Program-made: the position numbers and the translations under genes
The notes under the pieces: generated by a model
The model's input: only the letters and a program-made list of their open reading frames with translations
The model's database searches: none
What the model was told of the DNA's origin: nothing
Source of the DNA: Candidatus Gastranaerophilales bacterium
GTDB lineage: Bacteria > Cyanobacteriota > Vampirovibrionia > Gastranaerophilales > Gastranaerophilaceae
Length of the DNA: 44,767 nt
Assembly (NCBI GenBank): GCA_947594025.1
Contig: CANQDZ010000009.1
Coordinates: 1 to 44,767 of the forward strand
Reading direction: 5' to 3'
Shown: positions 25,486 through 34,006 of the stretch, piece after piece
How the letters are laid out: every line of letters starts with the position of its first letter
Numbering within the stretch: the stretch's first letter is position 1

Positions 25486-26984
25486 ACGTATCTAAGATTA
25501 ACACGATAAAAAATAAGCCTATAAATAAAACTCTTGAAGGCGTTTTGGTGAATACTCACGTAAAAGATAACCCGCAGGAGATAAGTTTTGACGATGTGTC
25601 CAACGATTTGCTTATGACGAATAAGAGTGAAGATGATTTTGCGGCAAATCCTGAAACAAAAAACTCTTTTGATATGAAAAAAGCGCTGCTTCCTCTTGCC
25701 ATAGGAACGGGAGCCTTTTTTCTAAGCGCAAATGCCATAAGTTATGTTATAAATAAAAGCTCAAAAGCAATAGCAAACTCAAAAGCATTTGAACAATTGC
25801 CTGATTTGGCATTGAATATGAACATAAAACAAGAACCGCAATTTGTAATGTACAGAATGCTAAGAGACCCTAATTTCAGTAATGTTTTTGGTGCTTGCTG
25901 CGTATTCTTATTCAGTATTTTAACAGCTGCCGCAAAAAACTTTGTAGACGGCGCTAAGGATATATGGATTAAAAAGCAAAACGCGGATATTGAAAGGGAT
26001 TTACAGGAGCAATTAATCAGCGTGGAAGCTCAAGAATTTTCAGGCAAACTGAATGTTATAAACAATATGCTGAATGATAACGTAAATTATTTTAAAAATA
26101 CGTTTGAAAAAAATAATTCGCAAAAAAACGCAAACAATTTCTTTAAAGCACATTTTAGCTTTAAAGGAGGCGATATCCAAAATAAACAAGCAAATAATGA
26201 ACCCCCTGAAAATAAAAATTTAACCCAAAATAACAAGAAAAAGAAAAACTTGCTTTATGCGGGCATGGGAATTTTATCCGTCGGAGTTCTTGCTTTGCTT
26301 GGCAAAAGTACATTTAAAAATTTAAAAAATACGGTATCTGAAGCAAGCAAATTTGCAAACGATTATACGGAAGGTCTTATTGATGCAATCGAAAAAATTG
26401 CGTCTGAAAATGATACCAAAAACGTTTCCGCTCTTGAGCAATTATTCCAAAGCATAAATGCAAAACCCGAGTACATTAAGGAAGTTTTGAGAAAAATGAA
26501 CGTAGCTGAAGATGAAATCCAAAATGTAATTCAAAGTGTTGAAAGGAGTAAAAAAGAAATATTTGCCGATGCTCCGACGGCACTTGGCGGTATTCCTAAA
26601 AAAATTCAATACTATTGTTATTTGGATGAAGACAGAGGACATCTTTATAACTGGGCAACTCATCCTGAAAATAAATTCGCAAAATATATATTTATTTCTT
26701 TTGCATCAATTACCGCTGTCGGTTATATAATGAAGCAGGCATTTGATGCGGTAAAAACAGTTACGGTAAATAAAGAAAATGCAAAAACTGAACTCGGTTT
26801 AAAACAAAGGCTTGTGGAAGTCGGTATAAATAATTTCAAGGCTAAAAAAGAAAGCGCGATTAATCCCATGCTTGATACTTTTGAGTCAAAAAGAAAAGAA
26901 GGAAAATCAGAAGAAGAACTTAAACAATATGCTCAAAATATCCTGACGGAAATTAAAAACGGCCCGCCTTACGTATACTCATAA
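25482..26984 (+). CDS. Large multi-pass membrane protein with FxG motif, B12-riboswitch operon
   Basis: Unknown family, 500 aa. Four clear membrane segments lie near 69-90, 133-151, 257-275 and 402-422, separated by a coiled region (160-215), the motif FSFKGG at 225-230, a Lys/Asn-rich linker, and a charged helical domain (280-370). The FxG motif and segment pattern resemble the protein at 1064-2029. The GTG start overlaps the previous stop (GTGA), preceded by AAGGAAAG. A two-Cys CC pair (139-140) sits in the second membrane segment. It has no transporter signature (no Walker motifs, no TonB box). Location in the inner membrane is inferred. Confidence 0.8.
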   Translation: MNVSKINTIKNKPINKTLEGVLVNTHVKDNPQEISFDDVSNDLLMTNKSEDDFAANPETKNSFDMKKALLPLAIGTGAFFLSANAISYVINKSSKAIANSKAFEQLPDLALNMNIKQEPQFVMYRMLRDPNFSNVFGACCVFLFSILTAAAKNFVDGAKDIWIKKQNADIERDLQEQLISVEAQEFSGKLNVINNMLNDNVNYFKNTFEKNNSQKNANNFFKAHFSFKGGDIQNKQANNEPPENKNLTQNNKKKKNLLYAGMGILSVGVLALLGKSTFKNLKNTVSEASKFANDYTEGLIDAIEKIASENDTKNVSALEQLFQSINAKPEYIKEVLRKMNVAEDEIQNVIQSVERSKKEIFADAPTALGGIPKKIQYYCYLDEDRGHLYNWATHPENKFAKYIFISFASITAVGYIMKQAFDAVKTVTVNKENAKTELGLKQRLVEVGINNFKAKKESAINPMLDTFESKRKEGKSEEELKQYAQNILTEIKNGPPYVYS

Positions 26985-26995
26985 AAGGAGAAGAA

Positions 26996-27520
26996 ATGGA
27001 AAAAATATGTCCGATTATTCAATATAACGTTTCACAACTCGGCACGGATGTGCAAATGCCAAATGCTTCAAGAAATTATTGCGTATTTAACGAAAGAAGA
27101 ACAAACGAGATAATGGCACAGGCAGAGCACGCGCTTCCTGCAGTTGATATGTTCTTAAAAGGGGCACGAACTGAACCTCAGGTGCTTGACGCACTTCATG
27201 TTGTAGACAAAATGGCGGAGAACAATGTCAAAGGCGTAAAAGAATTATATCCTACTCTTGCGAGATTTAACGATACAACTTCTCCAAACATTCAGGTTAT
27301 GCTTGCGGGTATATACAGAAAAACACTTGTTCCTGACGCTTTTGGTCCTTTAAATAAAATGCTGATAAGACAAACACTTGCACCAAATTCGCCCTATTTT
27401 GATCCTACCGAGGAGATAGGAGGTGCAATTCTTCAATATATAACCAAATTTAATGCTCAAAATGCATACGCGCAAAATCTTCCAAACCCGGTAGGAAGTC
27501 AGCTTAATGTGTCAAAATAA
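26996..27520 (+). CDS. Small helical protein, third gene of the B12-riboswitch operon
   Basis: Unknown family, 174 aa. Soluble, mostly helical (RRTNEIMAQAEHALPAVDMF, VLDALHVVDKMAENNVKG), with Cys at 5 and 29, and no signal peptide or membrane segment. The C-terminus is Asn/Gln/Ala-rich. AAAGGAGAAG seven bases before the ATG is the strongest ribosome binding site of the three genes, so it may be made in excess over its partners. It lies eleven bases after the membrane protein and overlaps the converging udg gene by 22 bases. No terminator is visible within the overlap. Confidence 0.8.
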   Translation: MEKICPIIQYNVSQLGTDVQMPNASRNYCVFNERRTNEIMAQAEHALPAVDMFLKGARTEPQVLDALHVVDKMAENNVKGVKELYPTLARFNDTTSPNIQVMLAGIYRKTLVPDAFGPLNKMLIRQTLAPNSPYFDPTEEIGGAILQYITKFNAQNAYAQNLPNPVGSQLNVSK

Positions 27521-28077
27521 CGTCTTATTTCTTTAATATCCTGCCACATAAGCCATTTTGGGCTTCCTTCCTTGTGGGAAGGATTTCGAAGCAAGTATGA
27601 AGGGTGAAATATGGGCATCATTTTTGAGCCGTAAGGTCCGTCAAACCATTTTCCCCGTACTTTTGTAATTCCGCCGTTCATACCCAGCATTGAATTTAGG
27701 GCTACCGCTCCGCAGATTAAAATTATTTTGGGCTTAAGTATTTCAATTTGTTTATCTAAATATTCTCTGCAGGCATCTTTTTCTTTTTGTTCGGGATTTC
27801 TGTTTTCCGGCGGTCTGCATTTAACGGTATTGCATATATAGATATTTTCTTTTCTTGTGAAGCCGACACTTTCAAGAATTTTGTCCAAAAGTTTTCCTGC
27901 TCTGCCGACAAAGGGTATCCCCTGCATATCTTCATTAAAACCCGGAGCTTCTCCTATAAGCATTATTTTATTATTCGGAACACCATCGCCAAAAACTATA
28001 TTGTTTCTTGTTTTGTAAAGTTCGCATTTTGTACAGTTTTGACACTTTTTCTTTACTTCCGTAAGTTCTTCAAACAT
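27499..28077 (-). CDS. udg: Type-4 uracil-DNA glycosylase
   Basis: Removes uracil from DNA; the family carries a 4Fe-4S cluster. The 192-aa protein has cluster cysteines in CQNCTKC (C12, C15, plus C18) and CNTVKCRPPENRNP, the active-site GEAPGFNEDMQGIPFVGRAG and the second motif HPSYLLRNP. All are typical of the family 4 enzymes of thermophiles and many anaerobes, also known as the phage-SPO1-polymerase-like domain. AAGGTGG precedes the ATG. It is the last gene of the long leftward run, one base after the glycine-rich gene. The 3' end overlaps the converging unknown gene by 22 bases. Confidence 0.93.
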   Translation of the reverse strand: MFEELTEVKKKCQNCTKCELYKTRNNIVFGDGVPNNKIMLIGEAPGFNEDMQGIPFVGRAGKLLDKILESVGFTRKENIYICNTVKCRPPENRNPEQKEKDACREYLDKQIEILKPKIILICGAVALNSMLGMNGGITKVRGKWFDGPYGSKMMPIFHPSYLLRNPSHKEGSPKWLMWQDIKEIRRYFDTLS

Positions 28078-28078
28078 T

Positions 28079-29629
28079 TTACCACCTTATTATTATGGCA
28101 CCGCTTGCGCCATTTCCGCCATTTCCCATATGTCTTATATCTTTTGTTGAATCTACTTCTTTGGTTTCAATAAACTGAACGGCAGTTCCTATTTGTCTGT
28201 TTTGTGCATCGACAACCCTTGCAACAAGTGTACTTTGAAAAGGTATTGAAGACTCATACAACAATCCTCCGCCTCCTCCTGATGAGCCGAGGCTTGTCGC
28301 ATTTGGAGCATTGCATTCATTTTGTTTGCAGCTGCCTCCTGAATTAGTTATAATTAAACCGTTTGTGCCCTTTCCGTCTTGTCCGTTTGTAATAAGCTCA
28401 TTTTCCCCTATATAGGAAGTATTTTTTGCTTCTCCGTTTCCGCCTTTTCCTCCGTGTGCGACTTTATCTAAAAATTTTGTGTCGCTTCCTTTTTGTCCGC
28501 TCAAATTATCAACGTACAAAAAGGCATCTTTGCTCTTTACAATACCGCCTTTTCCTCCGCGTCCAACGTATGCATGGCATTTTTCCCTGCTGTTTTCCTT
28601 GCATATTCTAAGTGTGCTTTGAAGTTTATTGGCATTAAATACTATTGATTCTCCGGCTTCTCCTGAGGCCCCCTTTATAACTTTAATTTTTTCTTTTTGG
28701 CTTTCAGCAACAATTTTTGCTACAAGGAAATTATTGTAAAACGCCTGATTTGTTGTTTTAATAGCTTGTTCGCCTTGAGAGCTTTCATTTCTGTAGTAGC
28801 CTGCCGAATAATTACCGTCAGAGCAATTGCCATTTTTTTCCGCATCATTTTTGATATGTGCCGTTCCTTTTCCGCCGTATGCAATAAGGCGTAACGGGTC
28901 ATTAAATTTTGAAGTGTAGTTTAATTTTCCGTTTGTTCCGTCTTGTCCGTTTATTCCGTTTTCGCCGCTGTATCTTGAAATTTTATCTCCGACATGCAGC
29001 ATTCCTTGTTTTATGGCACAGATTGCGCCCATTCCGCTGATTGCATTCGAATTGCGAGATGAGCCGCCCCCTCCGCCTGCAGCCGCAAGGCTTATTTTAT
29101 TTAGAAATTGCTGTGTATATTCTTCGTCTGATACATATTCCGTATCAAACGGATTTTCAAGCTCCAGTTCGTCTGCAAGAAGGTCAATTTCTCTTTGTTC
29201 GGGTTCAAATTCTATATTTCTTTGTTTTTGTGCAATTTGAGAAGCGCTTCCGCCTCCGCCTCCGCCAATAAGGGTAATTTGCAGAATTTTTGAATTATCC
29301 GCCATTTTAAAAACGCACACGCCGTCAGGTGCGGGACGGGGAGTTTTATATCTTTTATCTGCTGAATTTTCCTGTACCAGAACGCCGTCGTCGTTGTAAT
29401 AGCATTTAAAAACGCCGCTCGTAGGAGTTTTAACCTTTAAGACAAGTCTTACGGTCGGAATAATTGCAGTAAGGGCAGTGCCAAAAATAAGAATTAAAAT
29501 AATTGCTTCTTCTTTTTTTATTTTCTTGATTTTTTTATTTAAATCTTTTAAAAATCTTTTAAAAGAGTAGCGATAGTCTTCATATCGTTCTTCTAAAAAA
29601 TCTTTTAATTTTCTGTAAAGCTCTTCCAA
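28079..29629 (-). CDS. Membrane-anchored glycine-rich surface protein
   Basis: A 516-aa protein with a basic cytoplasmic N-terminus (40 residues), one membrane helix at 42-66, then a large external region built of glycine-rich patches (GGGGGG, AAAGGGGGSS, GRGGKGG, HGGKGGNG, SSGGGGGLL). It ends NGASGAIIIRW, the closing motif of the glycine-rich domain found in phage and surface proteins. Several Cys residues could form disulfides. The start is TTG, supported by GGGAG seven bases upstream and by the lack of any ATG nearby. It abuts udg. The type-IV pilin cleavage motif is absent, so it is not a standard pilin. A surface structural or adhesive role is inference. Confidence 0.8.
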   Translation of the reverse strand: MEELYRKLKDFLEERYEDYRYSFKRFLKDLNKKIKKIKKEEAIILILIFGTALTAIIPTVRLVLKVKTPTSGVFKCYYNDDGVLVQENSADKRYKTPRPAPDGVCVFKMADNSKILQITLIGGGGGGSASQIAQKQRNIEFEPEQREIDLLADELELENPFDTEYVSDEEYTQQFLNKISLAAAGGGGGSSRNSNAISGMGAICAIKQGMLHVGDKISRYSGENGINGQDGTNGKLNYTSKFNDPLRLIAYGGKGTAHIKNDAEKNGNCSDGNYSAGYYRNESSQGEQAIKTTNQAFYNNFLVAKIVAESQKEKIKVIKGASGEAGESIVFNANKLQSTLRICKENSREKCHAYVGRGGKGGIVKSKDAFLYVDNLSGQKGSDTKFLDKVAHGGKGGNGEAKNTSYIGENELITNGQDGKGTNGLIITNSGGSCKQNECNAPNATSLGSSGGGGGLLYESSIPFQSTLVARVVDAQNRQIGTAVQFIETKEVDSTKDIRHMGNGGNGASGAIIIRW

Positions 29630-29679
29630 ATCACATCTCCCGCGAATTATTATAATTTACCGTTCCATTGCTGTCAAAC

Positions 29680-30909
29680 TTATAAAAGTTTGTACTTAAA
29701 GGTTTTATTTCCATTAACATAATCTCGAACAACTTGTCCGCTGCCTTGCAATAAATATTTGTATATTACGAGTCCTTCAACACCAACCGGACCTCTTGCA
29801 TGTGTTTTATTGGTGGAAATACCGACTTCAGCTCCAAAACCGTATCTGAAACCGTCCGCAAAACGGGTGGATGCGTTATGATAAACACTTGAACTGTCTA
29901 TGGAGTTTAAAAATATGTCAGCGTTTTTATTATCTTCAGTGATAATAGCATCCGTGTGCCCCGATGAATATGTATTTATGTGAGAAACAGCTTCATTAAC
30001 AGAGCTAACCTCTTTATATGATAATGTTTTATTTCCGTATTCGTACGACCAGCTGTCAGGATTTTTTATAATTTCTACTCCTTCTTTTTTAATAGCGTCA
30101 ATAAGTTCGTCTTTATATTTAAAATCTTTATGAACAAGCAGAGTTTCAATTGAATTGCAGGCAGCCGGATACTGAGTTTTTGAATCGGTAACAATATTTA
30201 TTGCCTTATTTAAATCTGCCTTATCGTCAACAAATATGTGGCAAATTCCTGACGCGTGACCTAAAACCGGAATTTTAGTATTTTGCTGAACATATTTTAC
30301 AAGTGAATTAGAGCCTCTCGGGATAATGAGATTGATGTATTTATCCATCTCGAGCATTTCTTTCACTTCTTCATGCGAATGTATCAAATTAACCGCACCT
30401 TTAGGAAATTCTTCTATTGTATCAAGAGCCTCATTTATAAGACCGGCAATCAAGGTGTTAAGGTTGGTTGATTCTTTACCGCCTTTTAAAATTACGGCAT
30501 TTGAGCTCTTAATTGCAAGAGATGAAATTTGCGAAATTACGTCGGGTCTTGCTTCAAATATGACGCCAATTACACCTATGGGGCAGGTAATTTTTGTTAA
30601 AATGAGATTTTCGTCTATCTCTTTTTTCCAAAGAACTTTGTTTACGGGATTTTCAAGCTGCGCAACATCATAAATTCCTTTAACCATATCGCGTGCTTTA
30701 TTTTCATCCAATTTTAAGCGGTTTAATACCGACGAATTTATATTCCCTGCATTTTGAATATCTTTTCTGTTTGCTTCAAAGATTTTATCCAAATTCTTTT
30801 CGATGTTTTTAGCTATAGAGATAAGTGCATTATTTTTAATTTCATCATTTAAACTTGCAAGTTGAATTGAAGCAAGATGTGCCCTTTTTGCAATTTCCGA
30901 TATGTTCAT
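29680..30909 (-). CDS. proA: Glutamate-5-semialdehyde dehydrogenase (gamma-glutamyl phosphate reductase)
   Basis: Second enzyme of proline synthesis: reduces gamma-glutamyl phosphate with NADPH. The 409-aa aldehyde-dehydrogenase-fold protein has PIGVIGVIFEARPDV, LKGGKES, PRGSNSLV, the catalytic Cys in QYPAACNSIET, and NASTRFADGFRYGFGAEVGISTNK with GPVGVEGL at the end. All are typical and full length. Its ATG overlaps the proB stop (ATGA), so the two are co-translated, which suits channelling of the unstable intermediate. Confidence 0.96.
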   Translation of the reverse strand: MNISEIAKRAHLASIQLASLNDEIKNNALISIAKNIEKNLDKIFEANRKDIQNAGNINSSVLNRLKLDENKARDMVKGIYDVAQLENPVNKVLWKKEIDENLILTKITCPIGVIGVIFEARPDVISQISSLAIKSSNAVILKGGKESTNLNTLIAGLINEALDTIEEFPKGAVNLIHSHEEVKEMLEMDKYINLIIPRGSNSLVKYVQQNTKIPVLGHASGICHIFVDDKADLNKAINIVTDSKTQYPAACNSIETLLVHKDFKYKDELIDAIKKEGVEIIKNPDSWSYEYGNKTLSYKEVSSVNEAVSHINTYSSGHTDAIITEDNKNADIFLNSIDSSSVYHNASTRFADGFRYGFGAEVGISTNKTHARGPVGVEGLVIYKYLLQGSGQVVRDYVNGNKTFKYKLL

Positions 30910-32030
30910 AGTAAAACCAAATTATCCTTTGAAATTATATCATCGCTGATTTTTTGTCCGAGAATTTGTTCTATTTTATCAGACCTTATTCCCATAATTT
31001 TTTTGATGTCCTGCGCATCATAATTAGAAATTCCGCGTGCAATTTCATTATTATCTTCATCAAATATGCTGATTGCATCGTTTGCCGCAAAATCGCCGTC
31101 GCATTTTACAACACCTACGGGCAGCAAGCTTGTCTGCCTTATTATAAGGGCATCTTTTGCGCCTTTATTTATTGTAAGCGACCCCATAACGTTTGTTGCA
31201 TACGCTATCCAGCGCTTTTTGCTTGAGAGGTTTTGTGTTGGGGCAAAAATTGTATAAACATTATTTTTGCCGTTAAACGTGTCTTTTATAATATTTTCTT
31301 TTTTCCCGTTTATAATAATTGCGTAAGCGCCTGAATTAGTCACAACTTTAGCGCCTTGAAGCTTTGTTATCATTCCGCCTCTGCCGCCAAGCGTTGCACC
31401 TGATGCAAGTTTTTCTATGTCTTGAGTTATCTCGTCAACTTCTCTTATAAGTTTTGCATCTTTAAACTCTTTAGGGTTTTTATCAAAAAGCCCGTCAATA
31501 TCTGAAACTGTTACGAGTAAATCGGCATCCAATTTGCTTGCCACAAGGGCAGATAATTTGTCGTTATCGGAAAAACATACATGTTCAATTTCTGATGTAC
31601 AGACGGCATCATTTTGGTTAATAATAGGAACGATGTTGTGCTCAAGAAGTTTAAACAAAGTGTTTCTCAAGCTTAAATATCTTCTTCTGACAGCAAAATC
31701 ATCTTCGGTTAACAACACTTGGGCAACCTGTATATTGTAGCTTTGAAATCCTTTTTCCCACATTCTCATAACGTACGGTTGACCAACGCTTGCACAAGCT
31801 TGTTTTTCAAATAAACTGTATTTTGTTTGGTCTATTCCGAGTTTATTTGCACCTATTCCGACAGCACCAGATGTTACTATAATAACTTCTTTGCCTTGTT
31901 TTATAAGTTCAGACAGATTTTCTATAAAAGATTCAACTCTTTTATAGTCCATATCGCCTGATAAATCACGGAGTATATTGGTTCCAAATTTAAAAACCAC
32001 TCTTTTGGCATTTTTTATATTATTAAACAT
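30906..32030 (-). CDS. proB: Glutamate 5-kinase with PUA domain
   Basis: First enzyme of proline synthesis, usually inhibited by proline. The 374-aa protein has the amino-acid kinase domain (VFKFGTNIL, VTSGAVGIG, INQNDAV, FSDNDKLSALVA, GGRGGMITKL) and the C-terminal PUA domain (KGAKDALIIRQTSLLPVGV ... GDFAANDAISI). Its start overlaps the end of ald by eight bases and its end overlaps proA by four. The order ald-proB-proA couples alanine and proline metabolism in one message. Confidence 0.96.
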   Translation of the reverse strand: MFNNIKNAKRVVFKFGTNILRDLSGDMDYKRVESFIENLSELIKQGKEVIIVTSGAVGIGANKLGIDQTKYSLFEKQACASVGQPYVMRMWEKGFQSYNIQVAQVLLTEDDFAVRRRYLSLRNTLFKLLEHNIVPIINQNDAVCTSEIEHVCFSDNDKLSALVASKLDADLLVTVSDIDGLFDKNPKEFKDAKLIREVDEITQDIEKLASGATLGGRGGMITKLQGAKVVTNSGAYAIIINGKKENIIKDTFNGKNNVYTIFAPTQNLSSKKRWIAYATNVMGSLTINKGAKDALIIRQTSLLPVGVVKCDGDFAANDAISIFDEDNNEIARGISNYDAQDIKKIMGIRSDKIEQILGQKISDDIISKDNLVLL

Positions 32031-33156
32031 TGAAACCTACCAAAAGTGAAATTTCCGTGTGTTCTCTATTTAATGTTTGTGCAACATCTTCGCAGGTTAT
32101 ATGTCCTCTCATTGTCGTGACGCCGTTTCTTAAGGACTCACATTCTTTAAGTGCCATAACAATGCCTTTTTGAGCAAGCATTCTAACGTAAGGCAATATT
32201 GCATAAGCATAAGCTTGTGAGGAAGTTTTTGGGACGGCGGACGGTATGTTTGGTATTGCACAGTGAAGAACTCCGTATTTTTCATAAATCGGATATTCAA
32301 AGCTTGTCACCTTATCTATCGTTTCTATGATACCGCCCTGATCAATTGCAACATCAATTACAACAGAGCCTTTTTTCATTGATTTAATTACATCCGCACT
32401 TACAAGTTTCGGCGCCTTTTTATTTGGTATAAGCACCGCACCGATAAGTAAATCTGCTTTTTTGCACTCCTCCATAATTGTTGTTGTGTTTGAATAATAA
32501 GTTTTAACTTTACCTCCAAAAAGAAGGTCAATTTCTGCAAGTCTTTTTGAATTTACATCAAGCACTGAAACATCTGCGCCCAATCCGCTTGCAGTTTTTG
32601 CCGCATTTATTCCGACAACGCCTCCGCCTATAATGACAACCTTCGCCGGCTGTACACCCGGTACTCCGCCTAAAAGCGTGCCCAAACCGCCATTGTGCTG
32701 TTCAAGATAGGAAGCACCAAGTTGAATGCTCATTCTGCCTGCAACTTCCGACATCGGTCTTAAAAGAGGAAGTTCTCCGTCTTCTGTCTTAACCGCTTCG
32801 CAGGCAATTGCACATATTTTGTTTTTTAATAATTCATCCGTAAGTTTTTCTTCAACAGCAAGATGAAAATATGAAAATACAACTTGTTCCTGCCTAAAGA
32901 GCTTGTATTCTTCTTCTTGAGGTTCTTTAACTTTAATAATAAAATCGGCTTTTTGCCATAATTCTTCTTTTGTATCAATAATTACGGCTCCCGCTTTTTT
33001 ATATTCATCATCAGAAAAACCGCTCAGCTCTCCTGCGTGCGTTTCAATCAATACTTCGCAATCTTCTTTTGCAAGCATATTAACCGCATCGGGAGTTAGA
33101 GCCACTCTTGTTTCGCCTAATTTTAATTCTTTTGGAATGCCAAATATATTAGTCAT
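32023..33156 (-). CDS. ald: Alanine dehydrogenase
   Basis: NAD-dependent interconversion of alanine with pyruvate and ammonia. The 377-aa protein shows GIPKELKLGETRVALTPD, substrate residues in FIIKVKEP and FSYFHLA, the NAD-binding VIIGGGVVGINAAK, and a C-terminal LNREHTEISLLVGFNV block. The length is normal. AAGGAT precedes the ATG. It follows pyrF by ten bases and overlaps proB. Fermentative cells can use it to dispose of pyruvate and ammonia as alanine or the reverse; the direction is not evident here. Confidence 0.94.
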   Translation of the reverse strand: MTNIFGIPKELKLGETRVALTPDAVNMLAKEDCEVLIETHAGELSGFSDDEYKKAGAVIIDTKEELWQKADFIIKVKEPQEEEYKLFRQEQVVFSYFHLAVEEKLTDELLKNKICAIACEAVKTEDGELPLLRPMSEVAGRMSIQLGASYLEQHNGGLGTLLGGVPGVQPAKVVIIGGGVVGINAAKTASGLGADVSVLDVNSKRLAEIDLLFGGKVKTYYSNTTTIMEECKKADLLIGAVLIPNKKAPKLVSADVIKSMKKGSVVIDVAIDQGGIIETIDKVTSFEYPIYEKYGVLHCAIPNIPSAVPKTSSQAYAYAILPYVRMLAQKGIVMALKECESLRNGVTTMRGHITCEDVAQTLNREHTEISLLVGFNV

Positions 33157-33166
33157 ATCTTAATCC

Positions 33167-33931
33167 TTATATTGTTACCATATCTTCATTTTTTAGTGCA
33201 CATTCAATTTCATTTATTATCATATTTATTGCATCAATTCTGTTTTCCGCATTTACCACGGGACGTCCTATTATCATATAATCAACTCCGGCTTTAATTG
33301 CATCTGTCGGAGTTACAACTCTTACCTGATCATCAACAATTGACCAAGTCGGACGGACTGCGGGACATGCAATAATAAAATCTTCTTTGCATAGCTCTCT
33401 GATGCTTTTGACTTCTGAAGCTGAAGCTACAACACCGTTTAGTTTTGCATTAATTGCAAGTTCTGAAAGCTGCTTTACATAATTATCTATTGTTAAATTG
33501 ACCCCGAGCTCTTGATTTAACGTTCTTTGCCCAAAACTTGAAAGAAGCGTGACACCAAGGATTGTGGGTTCTTCTTTTTTATATTTTTTTGCTGTTTCAC
33601 GGCACAACTTGGCAGTCGTTGAAAGCATTTTTGAACCGCCTTTTAAATGAACATTAAAGAAATCCACATCATTTTTTACAAGGTTTGCGCAGGCTCTTGC
33701 GACAGTATTTGGAATATCGTGGAATTTTCCGTCGAAAAATACCCTTGCACCCTTATCTTGAATCATTTTAACGGCTTCAAGCCCGCAGGAAGTATAAAGC
33801 TGAAGTCCAACCTTAAAAAAACCGACATAATCCTTTAGTTCATCAACAATTTTCTCAGCTTCTTTTATATCATCCACGTCAAGTGCAAGAATAATTCTTT
33901 CTTTCGCACTTTCAGGTTTTTTAACTGCCAT
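33167..33931 (-). CDS. pyrF: Orotidine 5'-phosphate decarboxylase
   Basis: Last step of UMP synthesis. The 254-aa barrel has LALDVDDIKEAEKIVDEL, KVGLQLYTSCG, the catalytic FFDGKFHDIPNTVA (Asp-x-Lys-x-x-Asp pattern), VTLLSSFGQ, and the phosphate-binding IIGRPVVN. The length and the DGKFHDIPNT motif are normal for the bacterial PyrF. I start at ATG 33931. A GTG at 33976 would add fifteen residues; the close GAGGGG before the ATG leaves the choice a little open. It is separated from ald by ten bases. Confidence 0.93.
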   Translation of the reverse strand: MAVKKPESAKERIILALDVDDIKEAEKIVDELKDYVGFFKVGLQLYTSCGLEAVKMIQDKGARVFFDGKFHDIPNTVARACANLVKNDVDFFNVHLKGGSKMLSTTAKLCRETAKKYKKEEPTILGVTLLSSFGQRTLNQELGVNLTIDNYVKQLSELAINAKLNGVVASASEVKSIRELCKEDFIIACPAVRPTWSIVDDQVRVVTPTDAIKAGVDYMIIGRPVVNAENRIDAINMIINEIECALKNEDMVTI

Positions 33932-34006
33932 AGCCCCTCTCGCTCTTATCTCTTTGTTTTCTCCACATGCTATCACCTTTAAGTCTTTTTTGCAAGAAAT
34001 TTAAGG

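Noticed and set aside
24960-25559. 199-aa - strand ORF across the riboswitch operon
   Set aside because: Hydrophobic mirror of the coding strand's helices; the + frames have ribosome binding sites and coupling overlaps.
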